Origin: Viscum album
Taxonomy: Eukaryota; Streptophyta; Magnoliopsida; Santalales; Viscaceae
Reading direction: 5' to 3'
Assembly (NCBI GenBank): GCA_963277665.1
Contig: OY728120.1
Span: 938,605,195 to 938,669,194, forward strand
DNA length: 64,000 nucleotides
The position numbers and the translations under genes are program-made. Positions 12,879 to 24,990 of the stretch are shown in pieces (position 1 is the stretch's first letter; the number at the start of each line of letters is the position of its first letter). A model generated the notes under the pieces. It was given only the letters and a program-made list of their open reading frames with translations, was not told where the DNA came from and did not search any database.

Positions 12879-12891
12879 ATATACCCCCCAT
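12879..12891 (-). promoter_or_regulatory. Polypurine tract of element A
   Basis: The minus strand reads ATGGGGGGTATAT directly before the LTR start TGTTACACCCC. This is the position where plus-strand DNA synthesis is primed in LTR elements. Confidence 0.65.
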
Positions 12892-14690
12892 AAAATGAAT
12901 TTATCATTATAAATTCTTCTGTGTTATCAAAGGTTTAATATTTAAAAGTTTCTTTTTATATAAACATAAATCATAAAAATGAATACTAAAACATCCTTGA
13001 AAAAAGGAAGGTCATAAACATAATGGTTACCTAAAGTAACTCATAAATATTTTTCCAAATAAGATAATAGAGGTGGTATGAAAAAAAATTGGATATGGAA
13101 GTTAAATATAACTATCATGTTTTTATGGAGTGTGATAGATAACATGGATAGTATAAGTGAATAGTCATATTGTCATTACCCAATGAGTCTTGAAAAAGGT
13201 CATTGATATCACAAAAATAATGATAACCAGAAAAAAAATATTTCAACACACTTTTTATAAAGTTAAAAAATATTCATAAGGATTTATTCTTAATTTATTT
13301 CCATATAAACTCACCCTTTTTACCTTGATATACTTCTACTTCATCTATTATTCCATGAAATGAAGTTGAATTGGTCATTCCAAGAGAATTAGAACATCAT
13401 GAGATTAATAAATTGAATGATAGCTCATTCCAACTATCTTTATCACCACAAAAATGGTTTGAAAAAGTTATTCAATATGTATAAACACTTATAAATAGAG
13501 ATAGAATTTGATTCTCTAAAACCTCATTTGAATGTTATCATAAATTATTCAATAAATGGTCAAACTTATAACCCTTATGAAAGATGGAAAACCAGAAACA
13601 TAGGAAGTTGGTCCCTGAATTTATTAATATCATCTTAATTTTGATTCCCCTATATACCATAATGTATCCATGGGTTATCACTTTCCAGATATGTGAATAC
13701 CTTTAACATGTATTCTCTTAAAACATGGTAATTTTCATACATCCTAATTGAAAATATTCTTGCTTTCTTAATCTAAATATCATTTCATAAATTTCTTAAA
13801 TGTCTCTATCTCCATCCATGAGAGTAGAAACCACTTTTTAATCAATTAATTTATTAGTTATGAGGTCATAAATACCATCTAATTAACTTTATTAATATCA
13901 TCATCTCCTTTTCCATACTAAATATCATTTTCTTATCCTCAGGAACACATCAAGTGTTACCTTCCCTTAATCAAAATATCACCATTCTGTTAAATCACCT
14001 TTCTATGTCTTCTATACCATTCATAATATCCTCTTAAATCCTTAATGAAAAAATATACAATAAATAGTTATATATATCCTTACAGCTATGACATAATATT
14101 TGAGTTCCAAAACATATAAACTTCAATAATATAACTTTATTATTAAACCATTACTTAGTTTTTATCATCTTATTACTTAAAAACCCATTCATAAAATATG
14201 AAATATGAATCATTTATTTAAATTCCTCAACAAAAATATACTCACACTTCAAAAATATAATGTAAATAATACTGTTATAATATCCATACCTTTCATATTC
14301 CATTAATTATCTATTTATCTTTAACATTATAACAAATACTCATACCACCTTCCGAATTCTTTTTATGGTATTTTCACTTAGAGAATCTATTTTCCTAATT
14401 CCAACACATTACACATCTAAAAAATTTAATGTTAAAACAATTAATTCTAGTTCAATCTATTTAAAAACAGTAAAAAATATAGTGTGAGTAATATTTATTA
14501 TAGTAGGAAACCAAATAATTCTGAAACATTACTTATAGGATGTCTAAATCATGACACATTATTTTTAATTTATGACACCTTTGGCTTATCCTTAGAGACA
14601 TCACTATAAATATCCTTGGAAATATCCCTAGGTATCTTACTAATGTTTTCTCATCCTATATTACAAATGATGACTAATCTAATACCTTGA
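12892..14690 (-). pseudogene. Interior of element A, possible gag traces only
   Basis: There is no long open frame. In one minus-strand frame near 13900-14050 a stretch reads EDIER...CVPEDKKMIFSMEKEMM...IRWYL, which loosely resembles the gag pattern (IExxF, then an acidic loop, then A..L..WW). The fit is weak and the spacing is longer than usual. No protease, RT, RNase H or integrase motif was found, and 1.8 kb could not hold them. Either pol was deleted before spread or the element never had it. Confidence 0.35.
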
Positions 14691-14702
14691 TACCAACTAT
14701 AG
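14680..14702 (-). promoter_or_regulatory. Primer-binding site of element A
   Basis: The minus strand reads TATAGTTGGTATCAAGGTAT immediately after the 5' LTR end. The core TGGTATCA is that of the plant initiator-Met tRNA PBS (TGGTATCAGAGC). Element B has the same TATAGTTGGTAT at the same place. Confidence 0.65.
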
Positions 14703-15264
14703 ATACCTGGGCTTAACACACATGGATATTACAAAATATTATATAAATATTCAGAACATTACCAAAGTACATGTCTGAGGGCTATAAATTTTTATTTTCT
14801 TTGGAAATAAGGAGGCATAATATTATTTCTTAGTGAAAGATATTATATATCCCTCTTAAAGATATTCCCCTTCAGTAGTGATACTTAAAACCCTTATTTA
14901 TGACATAGGGGAAAGGAAATAAAAGAAAGGACAAGATCATATGCTCAATAAGGGTATGTAAAGGAGATTCATAAGTATGACATGTTTATAAGGTTATGAG
15001 AACATGATCATAACATTTGAAGATCATAACTTGCATATTAAATATCAAAATATTATGTCATAGCATAAGGATTGGTAGTTTATAAGAAACAAATCATAAC
15101 GAAATCATAGAGAATAAGGCATGAGATAAAAACATTGGCATTAGACAAAGAATTTTGGGTTAAACATTATTTCTTAACAAATATATAATAATATTTGGAT
15201 GATGACAAAGAATTGTGGAATATATGTTATCTTATAATAGTGTGAACATGTGTAAATATAAATA

Positions 15265-15660
15265 GGTTCACTCATTGAATTTTTAATATGAAATCTAGTC
15301 CTCCCACACACTTATGGACTTATATCCAGGTCCACGTAGAACGTTGTGAACACAAAATAAGGTCCACTCATAACATTGTGAAAATGTAATGAGTTCCAAA
15401 CATAAACATATGGACATGAAACAAAGTACATTCATAACATTATGAACATATAATCAAGTTCACATGTAACATTTTGAACATATACTACGGTTCACTCATA
15501 ACATTTTCAATATGTAATCAGGTCCATGCATAAACATGTGGACAAGAAACATGGACCATGAATTCCCTTATGAATATGTAATGAGGATCACTCATAACAT
15601 TGTGAACATGCAATAAGATTCACTCATACGATTGTAAACATGTAGTTAAGTCTGTGTATA
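15265..15660. repeat. Degenerate ~38-bp minisatellite in 5' LTR of A
   Basis: This is the counterpart of the 8275-8645 array, with repeated GGTCCACTCATAACATTGTG and GAACATGTAAT segments. The order and number of variants differ from the other LTR, as expected for an array that mutates after duplication. Confidence 0.7.
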
Positions 15661-17899
15661 TGTGGATATACCAGCTGGGTGGGGCACACCACATCACTAG
15701 TAGTATCTCTTTCATCATATTGGATCAGGTTTCTCATTATTACCATAGGGGATCAAGTACATGAAATATTTCCCATCATTAAATCATGATATATAAATAT
15801 TTACATAATGAATTGTATGGACATATAGGTCTCACCCATCAGATAATAAAATCATAAATATGTGTACTATAAGATAATAAAACATTCATCATATCATAGA
15901 CCATTAGAAAATTTGTGATTTATTTTTTGTCAAATCAGAGACCATGAAACAAAATTTGTATCATAAACATGTCATCATATAATAACATGAGGAAAATATA
16001 TAGGTTTAAAAATCATTTCATCAAATAATAAACCATGAAATGAAATGGGTTTCAAAAGTATTTTCTTATAGTATAACCTGTGGAGGAGAAACGGGTGTCA
16101 TAAATATCATATCATAAAAACATGAACCATTTATATAAATAAAATGAATTGTATTCATGGATCATATACCTAGTAATGAATACGTAACACCAACTGGTTT
16201 CATCTTAAATATAAAATATTTTTTAATGATATTTTAGAAACATTTTCTTGTGGAAAAATATAAATTCCACTATGAAAAAATACTTTTAAAGAATAAAGCT
16301 TTTTGAAAACATTTTTATTTAAAAATACCTTTGAAAGAATATAAATTAATATTTTAAAACACTAAAAAGGTGAATTTTTTAGTTTGAATATTTATATTGA
16401 AATATTGAAATCATTTTGAGACCATTTTTATTTATAAACACATTGAAAAAATACAATTAAAGAAAAAAAATTAAAACCATTTTCATTAAAAATATATTTT
16501 TAAAAAAATTAATTTCCAAAAGATTAAAAAAATTATTTAAAAACATCCATGTAAACTATCAAATAAAACATTATGGAAATTTTCGTCTTGATGGTGGGTA
16601 AATCCGTATATGTTGAACTTTACTTTTACACCATAAAATGTTTAGAAATGTGCCTTAATCGAAAATGTAAAATAAGATTCATTTTAAAACCATTTTAATA
16701 GGTAAAAATCAGTTAAAACTTCTTTTATAAATCATAAAACAATTTTCTAAATTTTTTGAAACATTTATAGAAAAAATTGTTTTGAATGAAAATAGAATTT
16801 TTATCCAAGGGAGAAATATAGATATATTTTAATAAAAACATTTTATTAATTATATTAGGTATCAAATAGTGTAAAAAAGATACCATAATATGAATCTATA
16901 ATTAATAAAATGGATAAGATAAATAAACAGAGATCTTCAGAGAGGGATTGTTATATTTTATCAATATAATCATAATCATAAATAATCCGAATAAATGATG
17001 AGATTGTAGAAATAAACTGTTACCACTTTGGTAACATTAAATCATAATCACCATGAAATAATAAAATTAAATTAATCTCAACTAATCATTAATAGAAGTA
17101 TATTAATGACGAAACAAGTAAATGGGAGGAATATATACCTTATAAAGTAATATAACTGTGTAAAATAACATTTATCTCAATGAAAGAAAATTGAGACAGA
17201 ATTACCTTTCCAATTTTGTGACATTTGAACCATAAACCCCATGAAATATAGATCATAAAATGGATATGTAAATATACATAATTTTAAGTATAATAATCAC
17301 AAATTAAATTCATGTTAAGTATATATACAATGGAAATGAAATGAGTGGTGAATATGACCTAAGTCTCACCAAAATAAAAGCGATACTAGAAACCCCTACC
17401 TTATGTCTTGACATTCATTATTAAAAATAAAAACTCCAATATAATAAATATATGTTAATGATAAATAAACCATAGGTACATATTATTATTTTTCATGGAA
17501 TATATTATTTTATTATGACCTTATATTGTCCATTTGTAATCAATTATGTGTTATGGTTATGTTACGGGTAATAACTGTTTGGTTTTTAATACGTGATTTG
17601 ACTTTTTATTATTTGTCCTCTTACATAGATAATGAAATAATAATTTCCATAATGTTAAACATGATAAAAATATAATATATACATCCATTATATATATTTA
17701 TAATAATCTATAAAATATTGAAAAAGGAAATGAAATACACCATTCATCGAGACTGTAGGTTGTACGAGCAGAAGAATGTTGTTTCAATTTTCTTGTCATA
17801 CTAAAATAAAGAGAAGTTAGTGATGTATATATATTTTAATTAAATAATTATTATTATTTAAGAAATATCACATATGTTTAATAATCCTAACCTTAATAC

Positions 17900-18160
17900 A
17901 TTCCATGTAATGCGTGAATAAATCAAATCACTTTGAGGAGGCAATTGTCCACAAGTCCACAAATGATGATATCGTATTCCCACAAAATGGGAAGCATGAA
18001 GGTATGTGTTATATAATAATTCCATGAGAATAAATAAACAAAAAATATCATATATATATATAATAGAAATATTATTTCTCTCATTATTTCTATCCTTGAG
18101 AGGTGTTAATGGTAGGACAAACAACATCAGTTTGTGAGGCAGTCGTCCACCATACAATAG
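17900..18160. repeat. ~205-bp tandem unit in 5' LTR of A
   Basis: Motif copies TGAGGAGGCAATTGTCCAC (near 17935) and TGTGAGGCAGTCGTCCACC (near 18135) lie about 200 bp apart, matching the pair in the 3' LTR. Confidence 0.55.
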
Positions 18161-18506
18161 AAAGATGATGGTGTATCCTAGTTGATGGAATTTTGTGAAT
18201 GTGTACCTTTTAAAATTCGAAAAAAACATATTAGTATATTTATAATACATTATTTATTATTTAATCATTTAATAATAATAATTTAATTATTGGATAAATA
18301 AATGAAACAAACATTCTTGTTGATGACTGTTACCTCTTCTTCGTGTAATCCCTTTTTGTAGGGACCAAAGGAATAACTTGGTTTGATTTAATCCAAAATT
18401 TATGATTCTAGGATGAGTGGAGAAAATTTTATAGATTTATTGGGTATGGTTTGGAAAATGAAAATGGTTGTATAGTTTTTAATAATTTTGGGGGGATGGG
18501 GAGAGA

Positions 18507-18520
18507 TCCCTTTTATAGTG
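18507..18520 (-). promoter_or_regulatory. TATA box of 5' LTR A
   Basis: The minus strand reads TCCACTATAAAAGGGATC, nearly identical to solo LTR G (TCCACTATAAAAAGGAA). It lies about 1.4 kb inside the LTR start, the same distance as in the other LTR of A. Confidence 0.7.
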
Positions 18521-19916
18521 GATGAGTTGTGGAATTCTTTTAAATATGGAAAGGTAAACACTACTGAGAGGTCTCCCTCACATATTGTACCCCCAATAAT
18601 TATCCATTTTTGAAATAATGTACTATATGGTTAAAATATGGCCATCTAATGGATTTTGGAAATGGTTCTAGGGTATTTGGAACCTTATGTTAAAATTTAA
18701 CCATTATGTAAACTCATTTTTACCTTAGTCGGTGTAATTAATTTCAATTACATTCAATTATATTTTTGGTCCAAAACTATGTTGAACTTGTTAGAAATTA
18801 TAAATTATTTTTATTAATAATAAGGAAAAATTTATTCCAAATTATAATCATATAAATGGAAGAAATTATCTTAAAAAATAATCTCGTAGACGAACCAAAA
18901 CAACAGGTTTTAAAAGTAAAGAAGTTCAAAAGTTGGAATTGTTTTTATATCCAATATAAATGAGAAATTTATTACCGTGAAATTATCTTTATTAATATAT
19001 TTATAATTGATATAAATATAATTTAAGACTAATTTAATATATAAGTTATCTATATAAATAAATTTTATGAAAAAGTAGTTTTCAGTTAAAATTCAGTGTT
19101 TTCACTATTCATAAAAAAAGTGAATCTTCCCAGAAAAATACCAAAAATTTAACCAAAGTAAATATTAAAATTCAAATTTAAAAAATAAGGTTTATTTTTA
19201 AAATTAAATGTTATAAAAGAGTATAAATTATATTTATATTGGGATATTTATTAAATTGTTTTAAAATCACCTTTTAAAAAAATACATATTTTTATTCATA
19301 AAAATAAATTTATTATTATCTTGTACCTATGAAATCTTTTGGATGATTGTCAAAAATATTTAATGAATATATAAAATATAAATTATATTAAAAAAATTCA
19401 TCAAAATATTTTTTTCCTAATTTATTGAGATAAAAAAATATATAAAAAATAGTTTTTATGAAAAAAATAATTTAATTATTCTCAAATAGTTCTTAAATTA
19501 ATTTCTAACTAACTAATAACCAAAGGATTCATTTTATATACATGTGTAAATAAATGTTTTTCAATTTAGTTAATCTTATTCATAACTTCCGTTGAATCAT
19601 CTATGTGGTAACAAAAATAATATTTTTCTAAAAATATTTATAGTATATTGTAATTCAGTGAAATTCAGCTTTGTGTGTAACACAAGATATCGAAGTAACT
19701 TTTCATTGTTTGTAACATAAGATAAACATTGTGTTTTTTCTACCAAATGTTAATCTAGCTATTGTGTTTAGAAAAAAAGATTATATTGGGGTATATTATA
19801 ATGCAATCCAAACATACTGATTTCATATAAAAAATATATATTCATTGTTGTGTGAAATGAAAAATATCAGAAATATTAAATTAATTTAAAAAAACACAAA
19901 TTCTTAGGGAGTTACA

Positions 19917-22373
19917 AAATTGTTTTTTTATAATATTCAGGGAGTGTTGATAAAAATATGATATTATAAAATTTTATTAAATATATAAAAGTGGTATGTG
20001 ATAGGGTTTTTATAACATTAATGTTATTTTAGAGTTATTATTCCTAGGATTATAAATTTTAGTACATATGTATATCAAATAACATTGTGTTCAGGTTAAT
20101 ATATTGTTGAAACCCTCGTCGATGGCTTATTCTTAGGTAGTTAAATAGTGAATCATCTAAGTTTTATGCCATCTTTCATAGATCGTCATCGTACTAACAG
20201 TTAATGATAGTATTTCTTTTAGTGACTTACATGGATTTCAAGAAGTTCTCACTTGGGTTAATTCAATCAGGCATAGGGAAACACTATATCATCATCGGAT
20301 GCATCTACATGATTATTTTTTACCTCATTTCTATTCATTGAATTGTGTTATTAAGTTGAATATAAAGTGTGTATAACTATCAAATAATACATATAAGTCT
20401 CTATTAAACATTTATTTAAAATGATATTTTGTGATTATACAGATGTGTGAATATAATAGGGTGAGGATGATATTGAAAGTATATGAATATAGGATTTATG
20501 ATATTATATAAAAAATGATATTTCCTAAAATATATAAATGATTATAAAATATGGAATGTAAAAATTATGAAAATTAATTTCCTATGATATATATATATAA
20601 AGCCACATTTGGAGAATGAATGGGATGTAGGGGTCTAAATCCATCCATAATTATTAATATTTTTATTGAATATTTCAACGAGTGTTGGTATATCTTATTG
20701 AATAAAAAAGTACATGTGATGTTGGGATTACTAAGATGATACATGTTTTGGTCAAGAGGTCCTCGTGGGTAGAAACTTGGTAATGTAAATGTCATTATTG
20801 GTATATTTCTATTAAATAATTATATTTTAATAAATGTGGGCTGTAGTGGGGAGGTCCCCATCAGTAAACACTTGGAAAAATCAAGGCATTTGAATATATA
20901 AAACTACCAAACCATTAAAAATTCTAGTGATGTCCAAACATGTAGATGAATTCCTAGTTATATTTTTTAGTAAGGTCAATAGATGTAGAAAAATTCCAAA
21001 TTATTTCTTACAATGAGGTCCCTATATGTGGGCAGTTTCTCAATTATGTCATAGAGTAGGTCCATTTGGGTAGACAACTACCTAATATATATTTAAATTT
21101 TCCATAAAATTGGTTTTCTTTTAGTAATATTTATATAATATATTTTTTAATTTTGGCAGTTTTATTTCCATAATGTAAAATATAGAATTAGATTTGGGTA
21201 TATTTCAAGGGTATGTATTTTATTGTTTATTTTTTTTACTCCAATAATTGATTCATTAGAATTTACTATTAACAAACACTCATGAAATTTTTAAAGGGGT
21301 CATAAAAATTATATTTATGTACTCATCCATATTTATGTATTGTTTTACCAGTTTATTAAATATATGTGATGTTGGTTTTGGGTTACCAGAGCTCAAAAAT
21401 GAGTGATTTTGTGGGTGTCATAATTATGTATTATATATCCCTATTGGAATTGGGGAGTTTTTTATTTAATTTTGTCGTTGTTCTATTGACATTAGTTATT
21501 TATTTTTTTGTATCATAAAATTAATTTAATTATATACCATTCATCTAATATTTGTGGGGAAATTAATTATTTATACATTATAATTATGTAGAGTTATTAT
21601 TTTAAAGTAAAGTTCTTTCCATCTGCAAGATATTAAATAATTAGTTGCAGTCCATATCTCTCATCCTATTGAGATAAGTATTTTGGGGTTATAAACAATC
21701 TCATTTTCTATTCTGGGGGGTTCTTGGCTGTGTAGGTTTAAATAGAATTGTATTATAAGAAGTATTTTAGGATAAAATGTAAGGATCGTATTTTGGAATA
21801 ATAATTAAAAATTATTTCGGTTTCAATGGTTTGAAAAAAAAAATTGAATTGTGTTTTTATTTGATAATGATCAATGTGAGAATAAGGTATTATATGGAGA
21901 GATGTTATTGGGTGTTTAGTTAATTTTAATGGGAAATTTTAGAGTAAAAGTGGCCATAATGGAAAATAATTTAGAATCTTTTTAAGGGATTTTTTGAGTT
22001 TTCAAAGTATATGTAGGGCATATTGGGCGTTAAAATGAGGTTTGGGGAAGTAGTGATGTATTTAGTGAAGACTATATGTTAATTGAAGTGAACAAATAGT
22101 TGATGGAAAATGATTTATCTCCTACATACTCCAATCAACCATATAGGGTTTTTCATTTCGGTTTTTATGTGGAGGAAAAAAGAACACTCTCTTAGAAGGT
22201 CTTGAGGATAATGAATACTAGCCATATGAGGTTATTTTGTATTATTTTAGTTTCCTGAAAATGAAATTTTTTACTAAAAAACCCAATTCCCCCAACCACA
22301 AAGACCCTAACATGGGATAATCGGTTCTGGAAAAATATTTTTGGGAATTTTAGGGTGATTTTAGAGAATTCCT
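19917..22373. other. Unassigned sequence between A and solo LTR G
   Basis: No gene or terminal repeat is recognised. Between about 20750 and 21090 four degenerate segments with AGGTCC followed by GGGTAG/CAGTAAACACTTGG-like sequence suggest an old low-copy repeat. From about 22100 to 22370 the sequence becomes G/T-rich and resembles LTR-type leader DNA, but there is no firm match. Confidence 0.4.
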
Positions 22374-24181
22374 TCTAACACCCCAAGAATTTACAAATTT
22401 TTTCATTTTATAATAAATATTATTTTTTTCTTTATTTCATTATATTCAATACCATATTAAGAAAACTCTACATAGAACATTGAGTTATCTTGCATTACAA
22501 ATAAGACAACGTTTTACATCCTTTTAATGGTGCATCTATTTTAAAACTAAACTTTAAAAACTTATTATTAAAAATATTATCAAAATAAACTTCATTTCTG
22601 AATTCATAAAGTAAAAATTATCTTAGTGTGATTTTTTGGTATTCTTTTGAGATGTTTCATTTTTTGATTAATAATGAAAAATAAATAATTTTTGTTAAGA
22701 ATTTATTCTTATTTTAAAAAATTATTAATGTAAAATCCAATTATATAAAGTCACAATAGATCAATTATACAACTATTACTCCAAATTAGTTCATTTTAAT
22801 CATTTATATATGGAATTTTTATATAAAAACATATTCAAAATTCAAACATTTTCACTTTAAAAACCCATTTCGTCATCACATATAGGGGATTAGCCTAAAC
22901 CAGAATTTTTACACTTCTATGAATTAAATTTTGAGAAATGTACATAAATTTTTTAAATAGGTATTATATTTATTTTATAATAAGGTCAAATTTTTTCATT
23001 GATAAATTTTTTTTTGAATGTAATTAAAAATTATTACAATGTTTATGATAAAATAAAGCTTAACAAGGGAAAATGCATCAATTTGAGGACCAAAAAGATC
23101 TAGACACTTGTCCAAAATCCATTAGCAGACATTATTTCTACCTTATACCCTCTTATTTGTAATTTTATGTGTTATTGGGATAATATTCCATGAAATTGAC
23201 TTATATAATAAGTTTTTTTAAAAAGATAAAAAAAAGAACTTTCTTTATATTTAACATGTATAAAGCATTATTGTATTGAAGATGATACCTAGTTTTTATT
23301 ATAAAAATTATTTTGAAAATTCAATGTGTTTATTATTCTTGGTAATTTATCTTTTGTTTTTTGTGATTATAGAATTACATAAAACATTTAACAAACTCTA
23401 ACACATTTATTATTTAGTTAATAATTAAATTAAATAAATGATCCTAAAAACAATAAAAATAAAATAAAATTTAGAGAAAATTTTATTACATTAATTTTGT
23501 TGATTACTATATAATTTTACATAGAGTTTAAATTAATTTATAATAATTCCAATAAATTTTTGATAATTTTAAATCACCGTCAAATAATTAATGTCTAACT
23601 TTTCATTTATGTTATTTTAAAATAAATGATATTTTATTAAAATAATTAAAATAACTAAAAATAATATATTCTACCATCTTAATTTTCAATTTTATTAAAT
23701 ATAAAAAAAATAAAATTACTTACCAATTTAGTTTTTAGGATTAACATATAGACCCATATATTGTAAAAACATTTTTAGCATGTTTTATGTTAAAAATAAT
23801 TTTTCGTTTTACATGCATTTATTTTAAAATAAATTTCCCACAATCATAATATTTTTATTTTTAAAATTATATAATGTAGTTTTAATTTAGTAGTTCTATA
23901 TTTTATAATAAATAAAAAATTTAATTCATTATTATTGGATGAATTGCATAGGATATAAAATTAGTTACCTTAATGAAAAATGAAATTGATATATATAAGG
24001 GAACATAATGACTATGGAAGAAAATTAAAAAACTGTACTAATTTTTGTGTGTTGGAGGTTTTCATCAACCTTAACATATCATTACTCTATTATTTTCATT
24101 TTTTGGAAGAACACGAGGTAATGGAAACCTCCCAATAGTACTTACCTTTTTCTATTTGCAAGAATGACACTCCTCCTCCAC

Positions 24182-24190
24182 TATAAAAAG
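24182..24190 (+). promoter_or_regulatory. TATA box of solo LTR G
   Basis: The sequence reads CCACTATAAAAAGG and is followed by a C-rich stretch and ACCC/AACCC segments as in LTR A. It is embedded in the short frame 24164-24352, which is a chance frame. Confidence 0.65.
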
Positions 24191-24539
24191 GAATTCACTC
24201 TTCCCCTTCCTCACACTACTAATGACACTTTGTGTCATCTAAATATTTCCAAAATAATCTCCCAAAATCAAAACCCAAAAATTAGAGCCCTCCGATTGGG
24301 CAGAAATTCATCCAAGGAATCCCTTTTGTGCAAACCAAAAAGAGTTACTTGAAATAATCTAACATTCTTCAACATGTATCTATGCCTTATTTATTTCTCA
24401 AACCATTAAATTCTTCTTATCATATGATTATGTAATAATATGAGTATCCCAAATATAATAAAATTTTATTATGTTAATATTTTTACCCTCACCTAAAAAT
24501 GCATCCATAAAATTTGTAACAAACTCATAGTTCATGTTG

Positions 24540-24990
24540 AATGAAATTTTTCCTCACGAAACGATGTCATTCGTTTTCCTTTACAACGATTCATGGTTGC
24601 TAATTATGATATACACATTCTTTCTATATGATATATATGATATATGATATTTCATTAAGCTTCAAATATTTTTTTATATAATTTTTACCTTTATATGTTC
24701 TATTTGGTGTAAATAATATAACATCATTTGTTGGTTAGTGGACTATCGCCTCCTCAAAGCGATGTGATATGTTTACACAATACATGATAGTTAGTAAGGA
24801 TTGTTTCAATTAAAAATATGTGACATAAATAAAATATTTATGATATTACTAAAATAATTACCTTTCAATAAATATAATATATCTTTTTCTTTACTACCCT
24901 TATAACACCCTAGAAAAGTGTTAACATTTTTCATGTACATGTGGACTGTCACCTCAACGACGCAATCTCATTCCTTGTACGTAAATATAA
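24540..24990. repeat. Three ~200-bp tandem motif copies in solo LTR G
   Basis: TCACGAAACGATGTCATTC (near 24555), CGCCTCCTCAAAGCGATGTG (near 24745) and TCACCTCAACGACGCAATC (near 24955) recur at about 200-bp spacing. They are reverse complements of the paired motifs in LTR A. G has three copies where A has two. Confidence 0.55.

Larger units (their letters stand above)
7748..19916 (-). mobile_element. LTR retrotransposon A: long LTRs, small non-coding interior
   Basis: Two direct repeats match along their whole length at a constant offset of about 7 kb: roughly 7748-12878 and 14703-19916. On the minus strand the 3' LTR is on the left and the 5' LTR on the right. The left repeat ends GGGGTGTAACA at 12878, next to a minus-strand polypurine tract (ATGGGGGGTATAT, 12879-12891). 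The right repeat abuts a primer-binding-like site (TTGGTATCAAGGTATTA) below 14701. Total is about 12.2 kb, of which only 1.8 kb is interior. The family is the same as B and G. The coding capacity is too small for a full Gag-Pol, so it resembles a LARD (large retrotransposon derivative). Confidence 0.8.
14703..19916 (-). repeat. 5' LTR of element A
   Basis: This direct repeat of 7748-12878 keeps the same internal order of minisatellite, ~205-bp tandem unit and TATA box. It ends on the plus strand with GGGAGTTACA at 19916, so the minus-strand start is TGTAACTCCC. The two LTRs are roughly 70% alike by eye, which implies an old insertion. No clear 5-bp target duplication can be matched, because the left end is blurred. 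Confidence 0.75.

Noticed and set aside
24164..24352. A 62-codon plus-strand frame
   Set aside because: It overlaps the TATA box and transcription start region of solo LTR G and has no counterpart in LTR A.
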